Below are positions 9,228 through 17,354 of a DNA stretch of 64,000 nt, one piece after another. Under the pieces are notes generated by a model. It was not told the DNA's origin, made no database searches, and was given only the letters and a program-made list of their open reading frames with translations. The stretch spans positions 1 to 64,000 of the forward strand of contig JABTUC010000003.1 of assembly GCA_015075545.1 (NCBI GenBank), given 5' to 3'. This DNA comes from Ideonella sp. Lineage in GTDB: Bacteria > Pseudomonadota > Gammaproteobacteria > Burkholderiales > Burkholderiaceae_C. The position numbers and the translations under genes are program-made. The stretch's first letter is position 1; each line of letters begins with the position of its first letter.

Positions 9228-10388
9228 TCAGTTGACGAGCGACCAGGTGCCGTTCTTGACCTCGAGCATGCGGAACGCGCTCAGGTCCAGCCCCATGTGG
9301 TCGGTGGCCGACATGTTGACCACGCCGCCGGTGCCGATGTAGCCCTTGGTGGCTTCGATCGCATCGCGCACCTTGGCCTTGTCGGTGGAGCCGGCGCGCT
9401 TGATGGCGTCGACCACCAGCATCAGGCCGTCGTAGGCATGGCCACCGAAGGTCGAGACGTCGCTCTTGTACTTGGCCTGGTAGGCGTCGCGGTAGGCGGT
9501 GACCACCGGCTTCTGCGGGTCGTTAGCGGCCAGCAGGTCGGCCACCAGCAGCGCCGCGGCCGGCAGGCGCACTCCCTCGGCCGCCGGGCCGGAGAGCTTG
9601 ATGTACTCCTTGGAGGCCACGCCGTGCGACTGGTACAGCGGCTGCGTCAGGCCCACCTGGCGGTAGTTGCGCGTGACGATCGCCGGCCCCTGGCCGAAGC
9701 CCGCGTTGAGCACCGCCTGCGCGCCGCTGCCGCGGATCTTGGTGAGCTGCGCGGTCATGTCGGTGTCGGCCGCGCCGTAGGTTTCGTCGGCGACGATCTC
9801 GATGCCGCGCTGGCCGGCGACCTTCAGGCACTCGGCGCGCATCGACTTGTCGAAGCCGCCGGCGCCGGAGATCAGCGCCGCCTTGGAGAAGCCGCGCGCC
9901 TTCATGTCGACGAAGACCTTCTCGCACGCCATGCGGTCGGTGTGCGGCGTCTTGAAGACCCACTTCTTCACCGGTTCGACGATCACCACCGCACCGGCCA
10001 GCGAGACGAATGGGATCTGCGCGCCCTCGGCCAGCGGCACCGCGGCCATCGTTTCGCCGGTGCTCGAGCCCCCGACGATGGCGTCGACCTTGTCCTGGTC
10101 GATCAGGCGCTTGGTGAAGGTGCGCGCCTTCTCGGCGTCGCCCGCGGAGTCGTAGGAGACCAGTTGCAGCTTGCGGCCGATCACGCCGCCCGCGGCGTTG
10201 ATGCGATCGATGTACAGCTCGAGGGTCTTCTGCTCGGGGTCGCCGAGGAAAGACGCCGGCCCGGTGACCGCGAGGAAGGCGCCGATGCGGATCGGCTCCT
10301 GCGCGCTGGCGCCGCCAGCGAGCAGCAGCGACGTCAGCGCAGCGAAGATCCCACGGCGAGCCGCCGCGAAACGGGAACGATGACCCAT
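9228..10388 (-). CDS. Periplasmic substrate-binding protein of LivK type
   Basis: A 386-residue type-I periplasmic binding protein. The start at 10388 is supported by GGAG 9 nt upstream and by the Arg-rich then hydrophobic signal peptide ending near GGASAQ. The mature part begins EPIRIGAFLAVTGPASFLGD, typical of the LivK/AmiC-like family, with the ligand segment VDAIVGGSSTGETMAA. It delivers substrate to LivHMGF. The setting suggests an aromatic or alicyclic acid, but that is context only. It heads the operon and is divergent from the badL-like gene; the shared 193-bp promoter region holds a 16-bp palindrome. Confidence 0.88.
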   Translation of the reverse strand: MGHRSRFAAARRGIFAALTSLLLAGGASAQEPIRIGAFLAVTGPASFLGDPEQKTLELYIDRINAAGGVIGRKLQLVSYDSAGDAEKARTFTKRLIDQDKVDAIVGGSSTGETMAAVPLAEGAQIPFVSLAGAVVIVEPVKKWVFKTPHTDRMACEKVFVDMKARGFSKAALISGAGGFDKSMRAECLKVAGQRGIEIVADETYGAADTDMTAQLTKIRGSGAQAVLNAGFGQGPAIVTRNYRQVGLTQPLYQSHGVASKEYIKLSGPAAEGVRLPAAALLVADLLAANDPQKPVVTAYRDAYQAKYKSDVSTFGGHAYDGLMLVVDAIKRAGSTDKAKVRDAIEATKGYIGTGGVVNMSATDHMGLDLSAFRMLEVKNGTWSLVN

Positions 10389-10508
10389 GACTATGTCTCC
10401 GACTTTGTTGGCCTGCATGCACCCGTCGCGCCGGTGGCTCACGACGGCCCTGTCGCCGTGGCGGCCACCTGCAGGCGGACGGCCCGGCTAGAATCTCGGC
10501 ACTGCCAC

Positions 10509-10524
10509 ATTCTGGTACCGGAAT
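10509..10524. promoter_or_regulatory. GGTACC-centred palindrome in the liv/badL divergent promoter
   Basis: ATTCTGGTACCGGAAT is an almost perfect inverted repeat (one mismatched pair) midway between the divergent binding-protein gene and the BadL-like gene. A close relative, ATTGCGGTACCGGTTT, sits in the korA/oah divergent promoter at 15371. Because a BadM-like Rrf2 repressor is encoded 600 bp away, this is a candidate BadM operator (inference). Confidence 0.45.
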
Positions 10525-10581
10525 GCGCCTTTGCCTTGATCTGGTTCATACTTTAGCCATCGCAGCGACGCAGGCAAAGAC

Positions 10582-11088
10582 GTGAGAACACCCTCCCCGC
10601 GCCCCGCCCCCGCGAGGCCGGATCGCCGCGGCGCGCAGGCCGACGGCGACGCGGTGGCCGTGCGCCCGGTGCGCCGCGGCGATCTCGACCAGGTGATCGC
10701 GCTCGACGCCACCGTCACCGGGCTCGAGAAGCAGAGCTACTGGCGCTCGGTGTACCGGCGCTACGGCGCGGGCACCAACCCGCAGCGGCACTTCCTGGTG
10801 GCGGTGGCGGGCCGACGCATCGTCGGCTTCCTGATCGGCGAGGTGCGCGACTGGGAGTTCGGCTCGCCGCCGTGCGGCTGGGTGTTCGCCATCGACGTCG
10901 CGCCCGACAGCCGCCAGGCCGGCGTCGGCACGCAGCTGCTGCAGGCGGTGTGCACGCTGTTTCGCCGCGTCGGGGTGCGCACGGTGCGCACCATGCTGTC
11001 GAGCGACAACACGCTGATCCTGTCGTTCTTCCGCAGCCAGGGCATGATGGCCGGCCCGCTGATTCCGCTGGAGATGGATCTTGACTGA
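10582..11088 (+). CDS. GNAT acetyltransferase, BadL-like
   Basis: A 168-residue protein with one GNAT fold. The acetyl-CoA loop is in the segment APDSRQAGVGTQLLQAV, and a conserved C-terminal strand includes FFRSQGMM. It starts with GTG at 10582. It lies 18 bp before a BadM-like Rrf2 regulator, the same pairing seen for badL and badM in Rhodopseudomonas palustris benzoate clusters, so a role in making or modifying a regulatory effector is plausible (inference from context). It is clearly related to the second half of the double-GNAT protein at 36615-37643: both share the VTG-E-Y and IVGFL patterns. Its substrate cannot be read from sequence. Confidence 0.75.
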   Translation: MRTPSPRPAPARPDRRGAQADGDAVAVRPVRRGDLDQVIALDATVTGLEKQSYWRSVYRRYGAGTNPQRHFLVAVAGRRIVGFLIGEVRDWEFGSPPCGWVFAIDVAPDSRQAGVGTQLLQAVCTLFRRVGVRTVRTMLSSDNTLILSFFRSQGMMAGPLIPLEMDLD

Positions 11089-11106
11089 GCGCCGACGGCC
11101 GAGCCG

Positions 11107-11553
11107 ATGAAGCTGCAGAAGAACACGCAGCTCGCGCTGTACAGCGTGCTGGAGTTCGCCGCCGACCCGACGCGGCACATCGCGGCGGCGGCGATCGCCG
11201 AGAAGTACGGCGTGTCGCAGCATCACCTGGCCAAGGTGCTGTCGGAGCTGGCGCACGCGGGCGTCGTCGAATCGGTGCGTGGCGTCGGCGGCGGCTACCG
11301 CTTCGCCGGCAACCTGCGGCGGCTGACGCTGATGGACATCATCCGACTGTTCGAACCCGACGGCGTGGGCACCGACACCGAGCCCGCGCCCAGCGGTGCG
11401 ACGCCGGTCGATCGCGCGCTCGACGCGGTGCTCTCGGAGATCGACCAGTTCGCACGCGCCACCTTCGCCTCGATCACGCTGGCCACGATGCTGCGCCTGA
11501 TGCAAAGACAGCGCAGCGCGCGGCGGCCGCGCCCCGCAGTGGCGCGGGGCTGA
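11107..11553 (+). CDS. badM: Rrf2-family transcriptional regulator, BadM-like
   Basis: A 148-residue Rrf2 protein with a winged-helix DNA-binding N-terminus: MKLQKNTQLALYSVLEFAA, then IAEKYGVSQHHLAKVL as the recognition region and the wing VRGVGGGYRFAG. The protein has no cysteine, so it cannot hold the Fe-S cluster of IscR/NsrR members. It follows the BadL-like acetyltransferase by 18 bp and lies between the transporter and the kor/bcr operons. BadM of R. palustris represses the benzoyl-CoA reductase operon, so this protein is the obvious candidate to control bcr and kor here. The family call is firm; the regulon is inferred. Confidence 0.75.
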   Translation: MKLQKNTQLALYSVLEFAADPTRHIAAAAIAEKYGVSQHHLAKVLSELAHAGVVESVRGVGGGYRFAGNLRRLTLMDIIRLFEPDGVGTDTEPAPSGATPVDRALDAVLSEIDQFARATFASITLATMLRLMQRQRSARRPRPAVARG

Positions 11554-11619
11554 GGCGCACGCCCGAGGCACCGGCCGCGCGCCAGCCATCGCGCCGCTCG
11601 CTGCGCGAGCGTTTCGACC

Positions 11620-12018
11620 TCAGGGCACGACGGCGGTGGCCTCGAGCTCGATCTTGCCCGGGTTGTCGAGCAGATCGGACACGAAGATCATGCTCATCGC
11701 GGGGAAGTGCTTGCCCATCAGGCGGCGCCAGATGGCGCCGAGCTCCTTGCGCGCCGCCAGGTACGCCGGCTTGTCGCAGCAGAACGCGGTGATGCGGCAG
11801 ATGTGCTCGGGCTTGCCGCCGGCCTCGGCCAGCACCGCCAGCACGTTGCGCAGCGCCTGCTCGAACTGCGGCGCGATCTGCTCGCTGTGGAACTTCTGCT
11901 GGGCATCCCAGCCGACCTGGCCGGCGACGAAAACGATGCGGCCGCGGTCGACCGCGATGCCGTTGCTGTAGCCGATCGGCGGTGCCCAGCCTTCGGGCAG
12001 GAGGGTGGTGGCAGTCAT
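11620..12018 (-). CDS. RidA (YjgF/YER057c/UK114) family protein
   Basis: A 132-residue single-domain RidA protein with the family core IVFVAGQVGWDAQQ and CRITAFCCDKPAYL. RidA proteins hydrolyse reactive enamine/imine intermediates or act in ring-cleavage pathways, usually as trimers. The usual catalytic Arg position near the C-terminus is not obvious (it reads GKIELEATAVV), so enamine deamination is uncertain. It is last in a korA-korB-rubrerythrin-ridA string with 44 bp before its ATG, which suggests a supporting role in anaerobic benzoyl-CoA metabolism (inference). Confidence 0.8.
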   Translation of the reverse strand: MTATTLLPEGWAPPIGYSNGIAVDRGRIVFVAGQVGWDAQQKFHSEQIAPQFEQALRNVLAVLAEAGGKPEHICRITAFCCDKPAYLAARKELGAIWRRLMGKHFPAMSMIFVSDLLDNPGKIELEATAVVP

Positions 12019-12062
12019 GTCGGTGCGTTCGTGGAGTGGCGGGGGTTGAACGGGCGGCGGCG

Positions 12063-12575
12063 CTACTCGGTGTAGCGCGGCGGGTCGGGGTCGTCGGCCC
12101 AGTCGGCGTCGGGCTTGGGGTAGCGCGACATCCACTTGCGCACCATCGCCACGTGCTCGGTCTCTTCGTCGCGCAGCTCGATCGCCGCGCGCCGCACCGA
12201 ATCGTCGCTGGTGGTGCGAGCCAGCTCGTCGAAGAACGCCTCGGCGCGCTGCTCGGCGGCCAGCGCCAGCTCGAGCGCGTGCCACGGCTGCATCAGGTAG
12301 TGCACCTCGTCGTTGGGCACCACCTCGGGGGCCTCGGCGGTCGACCAGGCATGCGCCGGCACCGGCGGGTCGACGGTCCACTTCATCTGCTCCATGATGG
12401 CCTGCGCGTGCTTGGCCTCGTAGCCGGCCATGGTGCGGAACGCCTTGGCCACGTCGCGGTTGTTGGCCATTTCCATCGCGTCGGCCAGCTCCTCGTAGCG
12501 CTGCACGGCGTCGCGCTCCATCGCCAGCGCCTGGGCCATGAACTCCTCGATCGTCTGCGGCTTGCTGGTCGTCAT
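12063..12575 (-). CDS. Rubrerythrin-like ferritin-fold protein
   Basis: A 170-residue four-helix-bundle protein. Di-iron ligands are visible as Glu in ALAMERDAVQRYEEL, the ExxH of YEAKHAQAIM, Glu in AAEQRAEAFF and the EExxH of RDEETEHVAM. There is no C-terminal rubredoxin domain. Its ATG overlaps the korB stop by 4 nt, so it is translated with the ferredoxin oxidoreductase. A job in peroxide or oxygen removal, protecting KorAB, ferredoxin and benzoyl-CoA reductase, is likely from family and context. Confidence 0.8.
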   Translation of the reverse strand: MTTSKPQTIEEFMAQALAMERDAVQRYEELADAMEMANNRDVAKAFRTMAGYEAKHAQAIMEQMKWTVDPPVPAHAWSTAEAPEVVPNDEVHYLMQPWHALELALAAEQRAEAFFDELARTTSDDSVRRAAIELRDEETEHVAMVRKWMSRYPKPDADWADDPDPPRYTE

Positions 12576-13408
12576 AGTGCGAACTCCGCCTCCAGCGCCG
12601 AGGTCGGCTCGGCGCTGCGCTCGCGGCCCAGCGGATAGGGCGTGCGCTTGCCGGCGTACAGCACGCCGATGTTGAAGCCGTCGTCGGTCATGATGCGGCG
12701 CGCCGCGCGCGCCGGGTCGTCGGTGACCTCGACCGACGCCGGGTGCACCTGCGACTTCCACTCGCGCTGCTCGGGCCGGAAGGTGACGCACGGGCTGAGG
12801 ATCTCGACGAACGAGAAGCCCGGATGGCGGATGCCCTCGGCGAGGATCTGCGCCAGGCCGTTGGGGTCACTCGACGACGCGCGGGCGACGAAGTTGGCAC
12901 CGGCAGCCAGCGCGATCACCAGCGGGTGGAAGGCGCGGATCTTGGTGCCGCCGGGGGCGAGCTTGTTGTCCCAGTCGGGCTCGGTGGTGGGCGACGCCTG
13001 ACCCTTGGTCATGCCGTAGACGTGGTTGTCCATCACGATGTAGGTGAGATCGACATTGCGCCGGCAGGCGTGCAGGAAGTGGTTGCCGCCGATCGAGTAG
13101 CCGTCGCCGTCGCCGCCGGCCACCAGCACCGTGAGGTCGGGGCGCGCCACCTTCAGGCCGGTGGCCGCCGCCAGCGAGCGGCCGTGCACGCCGTGGAAAC
13201 CGTAGCACGAGGTGTACGCCGGGATGCGCGAACTGCAGCCGATGCCCGACACCACCGCCACCTGGTGCGGCGGCAGTTGCAGCAGCGCGAACGCCTTGGT
13301 CACCGCGTTGAGCACCGAGAAATCGCCGCAGCCCGGGCACCACACCGGCTTGGTGCCCGACTTGTAGTCCGCGGCGCTGAACGCCGCAGGCACTGTCATG
13401 TCATTCAT
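12572..13408 (-). CDS. korB: 2-oxoglutarate:ferredoxin oxidoreductase beta subunit
   Basis: A 278-residue thiamine-pyrophosphate subunit. CPGCGDFSVLN near the N-terminus and the TPP motif GGDGDGYSIGGNH are diagnostic of the beta subunit of 2-oxoacid:ferredoxin oxidoreductases. With KorA it oxidises 2-oxoglutarate to succinyl-CoA and CO2 and reduces ferredoxin, the electron donor for benzoyl-CoA reductase in the Thauera pathway. The ATG at 13408 lies 49 bp after korA; an ATG three codons later is possible. Confidence 0.9.
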   Translation of the reverse strand: MNDMTVPAAFSAADYKSGTKPVWCPGCGDFSVLNAVTKAFALLQLPPHQVAVVSGIGCSSRIPAYTSCYGFHGVHGRSLAAATGLKVARPDLTVLVAGGDGDGYSIGGNHFLHACRRNVDLTYIVMDNHVYGMTKGQASPTTEPDWDNKLAPGGTKIRAFHPLVIALAAGANFVARASSSDPNGLAQILAEGIRHPGFSFVEILSPCVTFRPEQREWKSQVHPASVEVTDDPARAARRIMTDDGFNIGVLYAGKRTPYPLGRERSAEPTSALEAEFAL

Positions 13409-13457
13409 TGCCTCAACTCCGAAAACGCGCCGCCCGCGGCGCACGCCGGGCCACCGC

Positions 13458-15245
13458 TCATGCCGCGACCTCCTCGTCGCGATGCGAGTGCGCCCACGCC
13501 GTGATGGCGCTGGCCAGTTCGCCGGGCCGTAGCGGCAGCGGTCCCGGCTGGTGGAAACTCGCCGGCCGCCCCGGCAGGTCGATCATGCCGCGCAGGTAGC
13601 GGAACAGCTGCGCGCCGTGGTTCTGCTCGATCACCATCACCTCGTGCACGCCCTCGAGCGCCTGCACCATGCGGTGCGGCTGCAGCGGCGCCAGCAGGCG
13701 CAGCGCGATCAGGCGCACCGGCACGCCCGCGGCGGCCGCGCGCTGCAGCGCCTCGCGCACCGGCGCGGTGGCCGAGCCGAAGGTGATGACCGCCAGCTCG
13801 CTGTGGCCTTCGACGTCGGCCCAGCGCTCGCCGTAGTCGTGCTGCGCCAGCTTGCGCTCGCGCTTGTCGAGCTGCAGCCGGTGGTCGCGCGCCTGGCTGC
13901 TGGGCACGCCGACCTCGGTGTGCTCGAGGCCGTCGGCGGTGTAGGTGACGCCCGGCGTGCCCGGCACCGCCATCGGCGAGACGCCGGTGGCGGTGTCGCG
14001 GTAGCGCTTGTAGTCGGGCGTGTTCGCCGCCGCCACCAGGCGCACGCCTTGGCCCGCCGCCGGCTCGGGCAGCCGGTCGATGATGGCGCGCGACTGGCCC
14101 ATGAACTGATCCGACAGCACGATTGCCGGCGCCTGCAGCGCCTCGGCCAGTTGCACCGCCCACTGCGTGGTGGCCACGCAGTCGGCGATCGAGGTCGGCG
14201 CCAGTACCAGCCGCGGCGCGTCGCCGTGCAGGCCGGCCACCGCGAACGAGAGATCGCTCTGCTCGCTCTTGGCCGGGATGCCGGTGGAAGGCCCGCCGCG
14301 CATCACGTCGACGATCACGATCGGCACCTCGGCGGCCACCGCCAGGCCGATACCCTCGGCCATCAGCGCCAGGCCCGGGCCCGCGGTGGCGGTGAGCGAG
14401 GGCACGCCGCCGAACGACGCGCCGATGATCATGTTGACCGAGGCCAGCTCGTCCTCGGCCTGCAGCAGCGTGCCGCCCACGCGCGTCAGCGCGGGCGACA
14501 TCCACTCCAGCAGCTCGGTGGCCGGCGTGATCGGGTAGGCGGCGACGAAACGCACGCCACCGCGGATCGCGCCGTAGCCCGCGGCCTCGTTGCCGCTGAG
14601 CTGCCAGCGACCCGCCGGCGGCGCACTCGCCACGGGCAACGGTGACGGGCGCGGCATGTCGGCCGCCGCGGCGGCGCCCCAGCGCAGCGCGGCCAGGTTG
14701 GCCTCGAGCGCCTCGGCACCGCGCTTCCACGAGGCGCGCAGCGCCGCCTCGAGCGCCTGCAGCGGCACGCCGGCCCAGCCGCCGGTGATGCCCAGCGCGA
14801 GCATGTTGATCCAGCTTCCCGGGTGCGCCTTGGCCGTCTTCTTCAGCGGCAGCGTGACGACGCGCGCGCCGCTGGCGGTGAACACCGCGGGCGCCACGCC
14901 TTCGTCGACGTCGCCGACCACGACGCTGCTGCGGGTGAGCGGGATCTCGTCGGCGAAGCGGTTGACGTTGCCCCAGTCGAGCGCGAGCAGCAGATCGAAG
15001 GTGTCGTCGAGCGATTGCACCGGGCTGGCTGCCAGGCGCAGCAGCGCCGCCGCCTCGCCGCCGCGGATCTGCGGCCCGCTGGTGCGCACCATCAGGCCGT
15101 ACAAACCGGCGCGCGCCGCGGCGTCGAGCAGCATCGTGCCCGCCGTCATCACGCCGCTGCCGCCGCTGCCGGCGATGGCGATCGACAGGCTGCCGTGGGC
15201 GCCCGGCGGTGCCGGAACTTCGGTGTCGGATCGGTGCAGCGCCAT
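13458..15245 (-). CDS. korA: 2-oxoglutarate:ferredoxin oxidoreductase alpha subunit (gamma-alpha fusion)
   Basis: A 595-residue fusion. Residues about 20-190 are the gamma domain (IAIAGSGGSGVMTAG, RTSGPQIRGGEAAALL); residues about 215-595 are the alpha part (FVAAYPITPATELLEWM, TATAGPGLALMAEG). The length and domain order fit KorA of Thauera aromatica, which supplies reduced ferredoxin for benzoyl-CoA reduction. It is first in the kor operon and divergent from oah. The 194-bp shared promoter carries a perfect FNR-type box 60 bp from the korA ATG and a GGTACC palindrome, so oxygen-responsive and BadM-type control is probable. Confidence 0.92.
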   Translation of the reverse strand: MALHRSDTEVPAPPGAHGSLSIAIAGSGGSGVMTAGTMLLDAAARAGLYGLMVRTSGPQIRGGEAAALLRLAASPVQSLDDTFDLLLALDWGNVNRFADEIPLTRSSVVVGDVDEGVAPAVFTASGARVVTLPLKKTAKAHPGSWINMLALGITGGWAGVPLQALEAALRASWKRGAEALEANLAALRWGAAAAADMPRPSPLPVASAPPAGRWQLSGNEAAGYGAIRGGVRFVAAYPITPATELLEWMSPALTRVGGTLLQAEDELASVNMIIGASFGGVPSLTATAGPGLALMAEGIGLAVAAEVPIVIVDVMRGGPSTGIPAKSEQSDLSFAVAGLHGDAPRLVLAPTSIADCVATTQWAVQLAEALQAPAIVLSDQFMGQSRAIIDRLPEPAAGQGVRLVAAANTPDYKRYRDTATGVSPMAVPGTPGVTYTADGLEHTEVGVPSSQARDHRLQLDKRERKLAQHDYGERWADVEGHSELAVITFGSATAPVREALQRAAAAGVPVRLIALRLLAPLQPHRMVQALEGVHEVMVIEQNHGAQLFRYLRGMIDLPGRPASFHQPGPLPLRPGELASAITAWAHSHRDEEVAA

Positions 15246-15304
15246 CGCTCGAAACCCCTGTCTTTTGATGCCTCTCAGTGGAGCTTCGGAAAATGTCCGC
15301 GTAA

Positions 15305-15318
15305 TTGATACGGATCAA
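15305..15318. promoter_or_regulatory. FNR/AadR-type box in the korA/oah divergent promoter
   Basis: TTGATACGGATCAA matches the FNR-family consensus TTGAT-N4-ATCAA exactly. It lies 60 bp upstream of the korA ATG and 121 bp upstream of the oah ATG, well placed to switch on both operons without oxygen. FNR-family factors (AadR, AcpK) activate benzoate genes in other anaerobic degraders. Confidence 0.75.
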
Positions 15319-15370
15319 GGAAAACGCGCGCCAGCGGCCGAAAACTGCCCGCCATCAGCCCCAAATACGC

Positions 15371-15386
15371 ATTGCGGTACCGGTTT
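15371..15386. promoter_or_regulatory. GGTACC-centred motif in the korA/oah promoter
   Basis: ATTGCGGTACCGGTTT shares 12 of 16 bases with the palindrome at 10509-10524 in the liv/badL promoter. It lies 54 bp upstream of the oah ATG and downstream of the FNR box, a place suited to a repressor. Candidate BadM operator; inference only. Confidence 0.4.
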
Positions 15387-15439
15387 ACGTCAATTCCGGT
15401 CGTCGCCACCGCCGAACACTGCCCGAAGAGGATCCACCG

Positions 15440-16567
15440 ATGAACGCTCCCGAACCCCTGGCCGCGCTGCGCGAGTTCAAGAACCACGACATCACGCCCG
15501 ACGTCGCGCGCCCCGGCGTGCGCTACGAGCGGCGCCCCGCGCGCCGCCCCGACGGCAGCACCGTCGCGGGGCTCTACAACGCCTGGATCTGGCTCGACAA
15601 CCCGGGCCAGTACAACAGCTACACCACCGACATGGTCAAGGGCGTGATCCTGGCCATGCGCGCGGCCAGCAACGACCGCGCGGTCTCGTGCGTGGTGTTC
15701 ACCGGCGCCGGCGACAAGGCCTTCTGCACCGGTGGCAACACCAAGGAGTACGCCGAGTACTACGCCGGCCACCCGCAGGAGTACCGCCAGTACATGCGGC
15801 TGTTCAACGACATGGTGAGCGCGATCCTGGCGTGCGACAAGCCGGTGATCTGCCGCGTCAACGGCATGCGCATCGGCGGCGGCCAGGAGATCGGCATGGC
15901 GTGCGACTTCTCGGTGTCGAGCGACCTCGCGCGCTACGGCCAGGCCGGCCCCAAGCACGGCTCGGCGCCGATCGGCGGCGCCACCGATTTCCTGCCGGTG
16001 ATCGTCGGCGCCGAGCGGGCGATGGCCGCCTGCGTGCTGTGCGAGCCGTTCTCGGCGCACAAGGCCTACCAGATGGGCATGCTCACCGACATCGTGCCGG
16101 CGCTCAAGGTCGACGGCCAGTTCGTCGCCAACCCGCTGGTCGAAACGCAGCGCATGGTCGACGAGTTCGGCCGCAACGTCTACGGCGAGCCCAAGACCGG
16201 CGAGGCGCTCAAGCAGGCCAAGGCGCTGATGGCGCGCGGCACGGTCGACCTGTCGCGGCTCGACGCCAAGGTCGAGGAGCTGTGCGCCAAGATCCTGCTG
16301 ACCTTCCCCGACTGCACCACCAAGACGCTCGAGGAGCTGCGCAAACCCAAGCTCGACGCCTGGAACCGCAACAAGGAGAACTCGCGCGCCTGGCTGGCGC
16401 TCAACATGGTGACCGAGGCGCGCTCGGGCTTCACCGCGTTCAACGACGGCCCGAAGGACGACCGCGAGGTCGACTTCGTCGCGCTGCGCCAGAAGCTCGC
16501 CGCCGGCCAGAGCTGGGTCGGCTCGCTGCACGACGAGATCCAGCCCAAGGGCGGGCAGCATGGTTGA
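15440..16567 (+). CDS. oah: 6-oxocyclohex-1-ene-1-carbonyl-CoA hydrolase
   Basis: A 375-residue crotonase-superfamily enzyme, the usual length for Oah. Signature segments are FCTGGNTKEYAEYYAGHP and MRIGGGQEIGMACDFS. It adds water and opens the ring of 6-oxocyclohex-1-ene-1-carbonyl-CoA to give 3-hydroxypimelyl-CoA in the Thauera-type pathway. The ATG at 15440 is chosen for the purine-rich GAAGAGGA upstream and because the protein begins just before conserved sequence. It overlaps dch by 8 nt and heads the bcr operon. Had, which makes its substrate, is not encoded nearby. Confidence 0.93.
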   Translation: MNAPEPLAALREFKNHDITPDVARPGVRYERRPARRPDGSTVAGLYNAWIWLDNPGQYNSYTTDMVKGVILAMRAASNDRAVSCVVFTGAGDKAFCTGGNTKEYAEYYAGHPQEYRQYMRLFNDMVSAILACDKPVICRVNGMRIGGGQEIGMACDFSVSSDLARYGQAGPKHGSAPIGGATDFLPVIVGAERAMAACVLCEPFSAHKAYQMGMLTDIVPALKVDGQFVANPLVETQRMVDEFGRNVYGEPKTGEALKQAKALMARGTVDLSRLDAKVEELCAKILLTFPDCTTKTLEELRKPKLDAWNRNKENSRAWLALNMVTEARSGFTAFNDGPKDDREVDFVALRQKLAAGQSWVGSLHDEIQPKGGQHG

Positions 16568-17354
16568 GCGCGGCAACGCCGCGACGGCCGCGTCGCCGCT
16601 GACAGTCTGGCTCGACGCCGACGGCGCGCTGCTGCGGCTGCGCCTGGCGCGGCCGAAAGCCAACATCGTCGACGCGCAGATGATCGCCGCGCTGCACGGC
16701 GCGCTGGTCGCCCACGGCGGCAACCGCCACCTGCGCGGCGTGCTGCTCGACGCCGAAGGCCCGCACTTCAGCTTCGGCGCCAGCGTCGAGGAGCATCTGC
16801 CCGCGCGCTGCGCGCAGATGCTCGCATCGCTGCACGAGCTGATCATCGCGATGGTCGAGTTTCCGGTGCCGATCCTGGTGGCGGTGCGCGGCCAGTGCCT
16901 CGGCGGCGGGCTCGAAGTCGCGCTGGCGGGCCACTGGATCTACGCCGCTCCCGACGCGCTGTTCGGCCAGCCCGAGATGAAGCTCGGCGTGTTCGCCCCC
17001 GCCGCGTCGGTGCTGCTGCCGTACCGCATGCACCTGCCGATGGCCGAAGACCTGCTGTACTCCGGGCGCTCGATCGGTGCCGCCGCCGCGCACGCCTGTG
17101 GCCTGGTGCACACCGTGGCCGACGACCCGCAGGCCGCGGCGCTCGGCTGGTTCCACGAACACCTGCTCGGCAAGAGCGCGGCCGCACTGGCCTGCGCCAC
17201 CGCGGCGGCACGCGGCGCGATGCAGCGCGACGTGCGCCAGCGGCTGGCCGAAGTGGAGCGTCTTTACCTCGATCAACTGATGGCCACACGCGACGCCAAC
17301 GAAGGCCTGGCCGCGTTCCTGGCCAAGCGCAAACCGCAATGGGAGCATCGCTGA
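16560..17354 (+). CDS. dch: Cyclohexa-1,5-diene-1-carbonyl-CoA hydratase
   Basis: A 264-residue crotonase-fold enzyme. The oxyanion region FSFGASVEEHLPARC and the second loop RGQCLGGGLEVALAGHW fit Dch. It hydrates the cyclic diene produced by benzoyl-CoA reductase to 6-hydroxycyclohex-1-ene-1-carbonyl-CoA. It starts inside the end of oah and its stop shares one base with the bcrC start, so translation is tightly coupled. Confidence 0.93.
   Translation: MVERGNAATAASPLTVWLDADGALLRLRLARPKANIVDAQMIAALHGALVAHGGNRHLRGVLLDAEGPHFSFGASVEEHLPARCAQMLASLHELIIAMVEFPVPILVAVRGQCLGGGLEVALAGHWIYAAPDALFGQPEMKLGVFAPAASVLLPYRMHLPMAEDLLYSGRSIGAAAAHACGLVHTVADDPQAAALGWFHEHLLGKSAAALACATAAARGAMQRDVRQRLAEVERLYLDQLMATRDANEGLAAFLAKRKPQWEHR

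Noticed and set aside
10537-10550. TTGATCTGGTTCAT as an FNR box in the liv/badL promoter
   Set aside because: Only the left half-site matches; the right half differs at two or more positions.
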